Origin: Paludibacteraceae bacterium
Lineage (GTDB): Bacteria; Bacteroidota; Bacteroidia; Bacteroidales; Paludibacteraceae
NCBI GenBank assembly: GCA_017965125.1
Contig: JAGCQO010000028.1
Coordinates: forward strand, 1 to 9,574
Reading direction: 5' to 3'
Length of the DNA stretch: 9,574 bases
Within the stretch, counting starts at the first letter, position 1, and every line of letters begins with the position of its first letter. Of this stretch, positions 5,885-9,574 are shown piece by piece. Under the pieces are notes generated by a model. The model searched no databases and was not told the DNA's origin. It worked only from the letters and a program-made list of their open reading frames with translations. A program made the position numbers and the translations under genes.

Positions 5885-7831
5885 CTAATACTTTGGAGTC
5901 ATCATGTCATTGACGATGGCCAGAACCTTGTCTGCGAACTCGCCGACTGCCAACTGACCGACATCCTCGCCTCCCTGCTTGCGCACAGAGACCTTGCCTT
6001 CTGCGGCTTCCTTCTCGCCTACAATCAGCATGTAAGGGATGTGCTTGATTTCGTTGTCGCGGATCTTACGTCCGATCTTCTCGTTTCTGTCGTCAACGAT
6101 TGTGCGTATGCCCTTCTCGTTGAGAGTGTCGCTCACCTTCTGCGCGTAGTCATTGAACTTCTCGCTGATAGGCAGGACGATAGCCTGGTCTGGAGCAAGC
6201 CACAATGGGAATTTGCCTGCAGTGTGCTCGATAAGCACAGCCACGAATCTCTCCATGCTTCCGAATGGCGCACGGTGTATCATGACTGGACGGTGCTTCT
6301 TGTTGTCATCGCCTGTGTACTCGAGTCCGAAACGCTCAGGGAGGTTGTAGTCAACCTGGATTGTTCCGAGCTGCCAACGACGGCCGAGAGCGTCCTTCAC
6401 CATGAAGTCGAGCTTAGGACCGTAGAACGCAGCCTCGCCGTACTCAACCTTCGCTGGAAGTCCCTTCTCCTGGCACGCCTCGACGATAGACTTCTCGGCT
6501 TTCTCCCAAACGTCGTCGCTGCCGACATACTTCTCGTGGTTGTTAGGGTCTCTGAGCGAGATCTGCGCCTCGAAGTTGTCGAAGTTCAACGCCTTGAAGA
6601 TGATATTGATAATGTCCATCACACGGAGGAACTCTTCCTTCACTTGGTCTGGACGGCAGAAGATGTGCGCGTCGTCCTGAGTGAACGAGCGAACACGGGT
6701 AAGTCCGTGGAGCTCACCGCTCTGCTCGTAACGATAAACGGTTCCGAACTCTGCCACACGAAGCGGAAGGTCCTTGTAGGAACGTGGCTCGTTTTTGTAT
6801 ATCATGCAGTGGTGAGGACAGTTCATAGGCTTCAGCAGATACATCTCGCCCTCTTCTGGGGTCGTGATTGGCTGGAAGCTGTCCTTTCCGTAGTGATCCC
6901 AGTGTCCTGAAGTCACGTAAAGCTGCTTGTTTCCGATGTGCGGAGTGATTACCTGCAGATAGCCGAACTTCTTCTGTATCTTCTTGAGGTACTCCTCCAG
7001 ATTGAGTCTCAGCGTAGTGCCCTTTGGTAACCAGATTGGGAGTCCCTTGCCCACCATGTCGCTGAACATGAAGAGTCCCATCTCCTTGCCTATCTTGCGG
7101 TGGTCGCGCTACATCGCCTCCTCGAGCAGCACAAGGTACTCGTCGAGCATCTTTTTCTTTGGGAAGCTCACGCCATAAACACGTGTGAGCATCTTGCGCT
7201 TCTCGTCGCCTCTCCAGTATGCGCCTGCGATTGAGGTCAGCTTGATGGCCTTGACTGGCTCTGTGGAAGCCAAGTGAGGACCACGGCAAAGGTCAACGAA
7301 GTTACCGTTTGTGTATGTTGTGATAGTTCCGTCCTGAAGCTCGCTTATAAGCTCAAGCTTGTATGTCTCGCCTCTGTCGCCGAACATTTTGAGAGCGTCG
7401 GCCTTCGAGATGTCAGTGCGGACGAGTTGCTCCTTTTTTGAGACAAGTTCCTTCATCTTGTCCTCTATCTTCACGAGGTCTGCATCCTTCAGCTCCACGC
7501 CGTCTCCGAGGTCAACATCATAATAGAATCCGTTCTCAATCGCTGGACCGATACCGAACTGCACACCTGGATAAAGCTCCATCAGCGCCTCGCCGAGGAT
7601 ATGTGCAGATGTGTGCCAGAAGGTTTTCTTCGCCTCAGGATCCTCCCATTTGTGCAATTTAATTGTGCAGTCAGATGTGACAGGACGCGAGATGTCCCAT
7701 ATCTGATCATTTACTGTAGAGCTCAGCACTTCCTGTGCAAGACGAGGACTAATGCTCTGAGCAATCTCATAAGGAGTGATACCCGATTCGAATTCCTTAA
7801 CCGAACCGTCTGGAAAAGTGACTTTAATCAT
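5885..7831 (-). CDS. thrS: Threonyl-tRNA synthetase, full length but interrupted by an in-frame TAG at codon 241
   Basis: ThrRS charges tRNA-Thr and hydrolyses misacylated Ser-tRNA-Thr. Read through one TAG, the gene gives 648 codons, the normal length. Residues 1-60 are the TGS domain. The editing domain has His73 and His77 (HTSAH), Cys182 and His186 (CRGPH), the same numbers as in E. coli. The catalytic domain has zinc ligands Cys338 (MNCPHH), His389 (DDAHIF) and His519 (MIHRA), motif 2 ([13 protein letters not shown]) and motif 3 (GSMERF). The anticodon-binding domain includes [15 protein letters not shown] near 580-594. The TAG replaces what is usually Lys in EEA.KRDHRKIG. Read literally, the two parts are 7109-7831 (240 aa, TGS plus editing) and an ORF from an ATG at 7081 (398 aa) that lacks RDHRKIGKE. 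The gene is probably essential and otherwise undecayed, so a sequence error, very recent mutation or suppression seems likelier than an old pseudogene. Confidence 0.93.
7109..7111 (-). other. In-frame amber codon in thrS
   Basis: On the minus strand the reading is GAG GCG ATG TAG CGC GAC CAC CGC, that is EEAM-stop-RDHR. One substitution from AAG (Lys) or CAG (Gln) would create it. It falls at the linker between the editing and catalytic domains. Confidence 0.95.
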
Positions 7832-7877
7832 AATTGTTTGTTTTACCTTACAAATGGTATTTATTTTTTACGGGACG

Positions 7878-7909
7878 CAAAGATAAGAAAGTCAACAACA
7901 AAAATGAAA
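7878..7909 (-). promoter_or_regulatory. Probable thrS promoter
   Basis: On the minus strand TATCTTTG (7885-7878) is an exact TAnnTTTG -7 element. TTTC at 7909-7906 with a 20-nt spacer is a near match to the TTTG -33 element. The predicted leader is about 40 nt, too short for a T-box. The other bases of the 139-nt gap from 7832 to 7970 hold no gene that I can see. Confidence 0.6.
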
Positions 7910-7970
7910 CATTTCTTTATCATATAATGTATTGACAGCGTTTATCCCCGAAAGTCAATCAATGTGCCTG

Positions 7971-8270
7971 TTAGAACTCCGAGTCAACGCAAGCTCTCGA
8001 ATCAACCACCTCGCCTATTATCTTCTTCACCTTCACGTGCTCAGGATGGTCGGCATAGACGTTCAGGTCGTCCCATGTCTCGAACTCGCAGACAAGGCTC
8101 AAATCCCATGTCTCAGCTGGATTGGCGTTTATGCCCACTGTCTCGTGCTTGAGTTCCTTTACTATCGATGTCAGAGCCAGCAGTCCGTTCTTTATCTGGT
8201 TCAGCTTCTCCATTCTGGCCTCTGGCGTTGCGAATGGCTTCATTTTGAATAATACAATATGTCTAATCAT
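7971..8270 (-). CDS. Dabb (stress-responsive alpha/beta barrel) domain protein
   Basis: The 99-residue product matches the Dabb family of small ferredoxin-like dimeric alpha/beta barrels. It begins MIRHIVLFKMKP, the typical first strand with the conserved His and Lys. It continues with a helix rich in Lys and Leu (KLNQIKNGLLAL), strands around ETWDLSLVCEFETWDDLNVY, then the HPEHVKVKKII helix start and a final strand RACVDSEF. Length equals a single Dabb domain with no signal peptide, so it should be cytosolic. Family members include plant stress proteins, polyketide cyclase-like enzymes and many uncharacterised bacterial proteins, so no reaction can be assigned. The gene is monocistronic, transcribed away from the PBP gene, with a possible -7 element TAAGTTTG at 8302-8295. 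Confidence 0.88.
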   Translation of the reverse strand: MIRHIVLFKMKPFATPEARMEKLNQIKNGLLALTSIVKELKHETVGINANPAETWDLSLVCEFETWDDLNVYADHPEHVKVKKIIGEVVDSRACVDSEF

Positions 8271-8294
8271 AATTCTGGGTTAAAAAAAACGGCA

Positions 8295-8302
8295 CAAACT
8301 TA
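8295..8302 (-). promoter_or_regulatory. Possible -7 element for the Dabb gene
   Basis: TAAGTTTG on the minus strand matches TAnnTTTG, 24 nt upstream of the ATG. The -33 region is T-rich but has no correctly spaced TTTG, so this is a weak call. Confidence 0.4.
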
Positions 8303-8361
8303 TCAAAAAGCCAACAAAAATAAAAATCGGCCACAAATGCATGACATTGCGTTGTATTTAT

Positions 8362-8369
8362 TAATTTTG
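8362..8369 (+). promoter_or_regulatory. Possible -7 element for the penicillin-binding protein gene
   Basis: TAATTTTG matches TAnnTTTG and lies 32 nt upstream of the ATG at 8402. No TTTG is found at the right distance upstream. It sits in the 131-nt divergent region that also holds the Dabb promoter. Confidence 0.4.
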
Positions 8370-8401
8370 AAAGATTTAAAACAGGAAACCAAACCAGCAC
8401 A

Positions 8402-9574
8402 ATGACTAAGAAACAGTCTTTTATGAAAAGCGTTTTAAGCCTTTCAAAAAAAGGATTATCACAAATCAGAAGTTTTTTCAAAAAGAAAAAGGAGAATTTC
8501 AAGAAAGCACCTTGGCACGGAAAAATCTGGCGCACACTGCTTTACTCATTCATACTATTCCTACTCTACCTTATTCTGGTGGACATCAATTTCCTCTGGC
8601 TGTTCGGCAAATCGCCAAGCATATATAATATAAAGAATCCCGAGCCATGCGTCGCTTCAGAGATCTACAGCGAGGACGGCGTGCTGATCGGCAAATACTT
8701 CAAAGAAAACAGAACTCCTGTTAAATACGAGGAGATAAACCCATATTTGGTGAAAACACTCGTTGCGACCGAGGATGAACGCTTCTACGACCACTTCGGC
8801 ATAGACTTCAGCGGCCTCTTCGCAGCAGTGAAGGACTACATCGTGCATGGCAAGGTCAGAGGCGCCAGCACTATAACACAGCAGCTGGTGAAAAACATGT
8901 TCAAGACCAGAAGCCAGTACAGCAAAGGCCTTTTCGGACACATTCCGGGACTGTCCATCATCATAGCCAAGACCAAGGAATGGATAACCGCCGTGAAAAT
9001 CGAATGCACCTACGACAAGCAAGAGATAATAACCATGTATCTCAACACAGTGGACTTCGGCAGCAACGCATTCGGCATCAAGACAGCGGCGAAAAAATAC
9101 TTCGGCACTACCCCAAAGGACCTGACCATAGAGCAATGCGCAACGCTGATAGGCATGCTCAAAGCCACCACGACATATAACCCGAAGATAAACCCTAAAA
9201 ACAGCAAGAGAAGAAGAAACATCGTGCTCGACGGCCTGTACACGCACAAAATCATAACAAAAGATGAATGCGACTCGCTGAAGAACACCGAGATAGACAT
9301 GCAGAAATACAGCGTGGAACAAAGCTACTCAGGAAACGCGCTGTACTTCAGACAGACGCTCGCCGACGAAGTGGAGAAGATACTCAAGCAGAAGACCGAC
9401 GAGGACGAAAGCTACGACATCTACAGCGACGGACTGAAGATATACACCACCATCGACTCCAAGATGCAGAAGTACGCCGAGGAGGCCGCAAGAGAGGAGA
9501 TGAAGAAAATCCAGAGGAACTTTAACAGCCACTGGGGCACGCAGGAGCCATGGAGGGACGAGCGCGGCAACGTG
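8402..9574 (+). CDS. Class A penicillin-binding protein (PBP1A-like), N-terminal part; 3' end outside window
   Basis: This bifunctional enzyme would polymerise glycan strands from lipid II and cross-link peptides in the periplasm. The frame from the ATG at 8402 stays open to the window edge (391 codons). A basic cytoplasmic tail (about 1-42) is followed by one transmembrane anchor (about 43-62). The GT51 glycosyltransferase domain follows: ATEDERFYDHFG at 122-133 with catalytic Glu124, RGASTITQQLVKNMF at 153-167, KEWITAVKIE at 192-201 and the EIITMYLNTVDFGSNAFGI motif at 208-226. The segment from YTTIDSKMQKYAEEA (348-362) begins the linker to the transpeptidase domain, whose SxxK, SxN and KTG motifs lie beyond the window. 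The insert KGLFGHIPGLS (175-185) between motifs is, from memory, common in Bacteroidota. The family is secure; whether to call it ponA, mrcA or pbpC-like is not, although the order of motifs favours PBP1A. Confidence 0.94.
   Translation, partial: MTKKQSFMKSVLSLSKKGLSQIRSFFKKKKENFKKAPWHGKIWRTLLYSFILFLLYLILVDINFLWLFGKSPSIYNIKNPEPCVASEIYSEDGVLIGKYFKENRTPVKYEEINPYLVKTLVATEDERFYDHFGIDFSGLFAAVKDYIVHGKVRGASTITQQLVKNMFKTRSQYSKGLFGHIPGLSIIIAKTKEWITAVKIECTYDKQEIITMYLNTVDFGSNAFGIKTAAKKYFGTTPKDLTIEQCATLIGMLKATTTYNPKINPKNSKRRRNIVLDGLYTHKIITKDECDSLKNTEIDMQKYSVEQSYSGNALYFRQTLADEVEKILKQKTDEDESYDIYSDGLKIYTTIDSKMQKYAEEAAREEMKKIQRNFNSHWGTQEPWRDERGNV

Noticed and set aside
6041..6910. Long open frame (289 codons) on the plus strand inside thrS
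   Set aside because: It is antisense to highly conserved ThrRS coding sequence, has no recognisable domain and is a codon-bias shadow.
3903..7831. Global reassignment of TAG to an amino acid
   Set aside because: TAG is the terminal stop of queF, infC and thrS at normal protein lengths, so it works as a stop in this genome.
7081..7831. Programmed frameshift instead of a nonsense codon in thrS
   Set aside because: The flanking halves are in the same reading frame and directly continuous around the TAG, so no frameshift is needed.
7931..7959. ATTGAC/GTCAAT inverted repeat downstream of the Dabb gene
   Set aside because: A 6-bp A/T-rich stem with a 17-nt loop and no U-tract. Its likeness to the queC leader stem is only a six-base coincidence.
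8657..9322. Minus-strand open frame of 221 codons inside the PBP gene
   Set aside because: It is antisense to the GT51 domain, whose motifs are intact on the plus strand. The predicted peptide has low-complexity Val/Phe-rich composition typical of a shadow frame.

Overview
The window looks like a piece of a Bacteroidota chromosome, most likely of the order Bacteroidales; I cannot fix the genus. The protein sequences (L35, L20, ThrRS and the penicillin-binding protein) have the character of that group. Several genes are preceded by the Bacteroidota-type -7 element TAnnTTTG, in one case with a correctly spaced TTTG at -33, and most start codons have A-rich leaders rather than Shine-Dalgarno sequences. 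The content is mostly core chromosome. I see no insertion sequence, CRISPR array, tRNA or rRNA.

Layout, left to right. (1) Positions 3-1496 (+) hold the membrane part of the ferrous-iron transporter FeoB, cut by the window edge. An ATGA overlap couples it to a small exported protein of unknown function that resembles the first half of a DUF4038/GH140-like TIM barrel. (2) A well-formed promoter at 2106-2136 then starts a tight queC-queD-queE operon (+), which makes preQ0 for queuosine. Its short leader can form a hairpin and possibly a pseudoknot. (3) queF, the next enzyme of the pathway, lies convergently at 3903-4364 (-) with its own promoter. Together QueD, QueE, QueC and QueF convert 7,8-dihydroneopterin triphosphate to preQ1. 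(4) A classic translation cluster, thrS-infC-rpmI-rplT, runs on the minus strand from 7831 to 4484 and ends in a strong intrinsic terminator. A long hairpin also separates thrS from infC. (5) A Dabb-domain protein (minus) and a class A penicillin-binding protein (plus, cut by the right edge) are divergently arranged.

The two most striking points are in the translation cluster. thrS is full length (648 codons) and has every catalytic, zinc and editing residue I could check, yet it carries an in-frame TAG at codon 241, at the junction between the editing and catalytic domains. TAG also serves as the terminal stop of queF, infC and thrS itself, so wholesale recoding is unlikely. A nonsense mutation, a sequence error, local readthrough or a genuine split enzyme remain possible. 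Second, infC has a perfect AGGAGG placed 8 nt before an in-frame ATA, 30 nt upstream of the first ATG. This suggests a rare start codon of the kind known for IF3 autoregulation.

Other than these, the genes look intact and ordinary. No stretch longer than about 300 bases lacks a gene.
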